DNA from: Candidatus Falkowiibacteriota bacterium
GTDB lineage: Archaea > Iainarchaeota > Iainarchaeia > Iainarchaeales > GCA-2688035
Direction: 5' to 3'
Assembly: GCA_017610485.1 (NCBI GenBank)
Contig: JAFCBY010000031.1
Coordinates: 1 to 11,551, forward strand
DNA length: 11,551 bases
Part shown: piece after piece, positions 11,476 through 11,551 of the stretch
How the letters are laid out: each line of letters opens with the position of its first letter
How positions within the stretch are numbered: the first letter of the stretch is position 1
Notes under the pieces: model-generated
Databases searched by the model: none
What the model was told of the DNA's origin: nothing
What the model saw: the letters and a program-made list of their open reading frames with translations, nothing else
Program-made: the position numbers and the translations under genes

Positions 11476-11551
11476 TTATTCGGACACTAATCGGTCAAGA
11501 GTGTTTCCTTTTTTCCGGACATTTTCCGGACAAAATCACTCTTCTCCGGAC
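11450..11551. repeat. Cluster of CGGACA repeats at the right edge
   Basis: CGGACA occurs at 11450, 11461, 11481, 11516 and 11527, with GGGACA at 11469 and CGGAC at 11547 running off the window. Several are 11 bases apart. The inverted repeat AAGAGTG/CACTCTT (11497-11503 and 11537-11543) frames two of them. Read on the minus strand the unit is TGTCCG, which resembles the repeated ends of some DDE-type insertion sequences. Confidence 0.5.

Overview
The window is archaeal DNA. Genes on the minus strand have archaeal TATA boxes about 26-50 bases upstream of their starts and GGTGA/GGAGG-type ribosome binding sites. Several products belong to archaeal families: a fused ADP-forming acyl-CoA synthetase, a DUF2683/RelE pair and VapB-like antitoxins. 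The small genes and the W-x-G / WKxGxGC tail on the first protein recall DPANN archaea (Diapherotrites or Woesearchaeota style). That placement is an inference and is not proven by the sequence.

Layout. Positions 1-752 (+) hold the 3' end of a secreted beta-helix surface protein, which converges on a minus-strand block. That block (5693 to 1025) encodes a lipoprotein, a class I methyltransferase, an MscS channel and an ADP-forming acetate/acyl-CoA ligase. A 55-codon unknown ORF lies between the convergent units. A small dimeric alpha/beta-barrel protein follows at 5759-6061.

The unusual part is 6089-10807. Seven copies of a GC-rich imperfect-palindrome repeat, all in one orientation, are spaced 666-970 bases apart. 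They cut the DNA into six cassettes. Every cassette is on the minus strand and holds either one gene or one toxin-antitoxin pair: a methyltransferase-like protein, RelE/DUF2683, PemK/VapB-like, a PIN toxin with a UPF0175-like antitoxin, a second methyltransferase-like protein, and a second PemK/VapB-like pair. The cassettes look more A/T-rich than the left half. Each carries its own promoter, and several carry a palindromic or tandem-repeat operator candidate. The two methyltransferase cassettes share a distinct junction in which the hairpin loop is replaced by 46 bases containing the promoter. The organisation resembles an integron cassette array, but the repeats do not match the classic attC boxes and no recombinase is in the window.

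Right of the array (10808-11551) are a 43-residue ribbon-helix-helix-like protein missed by length filters, with a phased set of operator-like repeats over its start, a GC hairpin, a weak ORF and an 11-codon lysine-rich ORF. The window ends in a cluster of CGGACA repeats that could be the end of a mobile element or a multi-site operator.

The genes do not form one pathway. The left half looks like ordinary chromosome (energy metabolism, osmotic safety, envelope). The centre is an accessory island dominated by stability/defence-type toxin-antitoxin modules.
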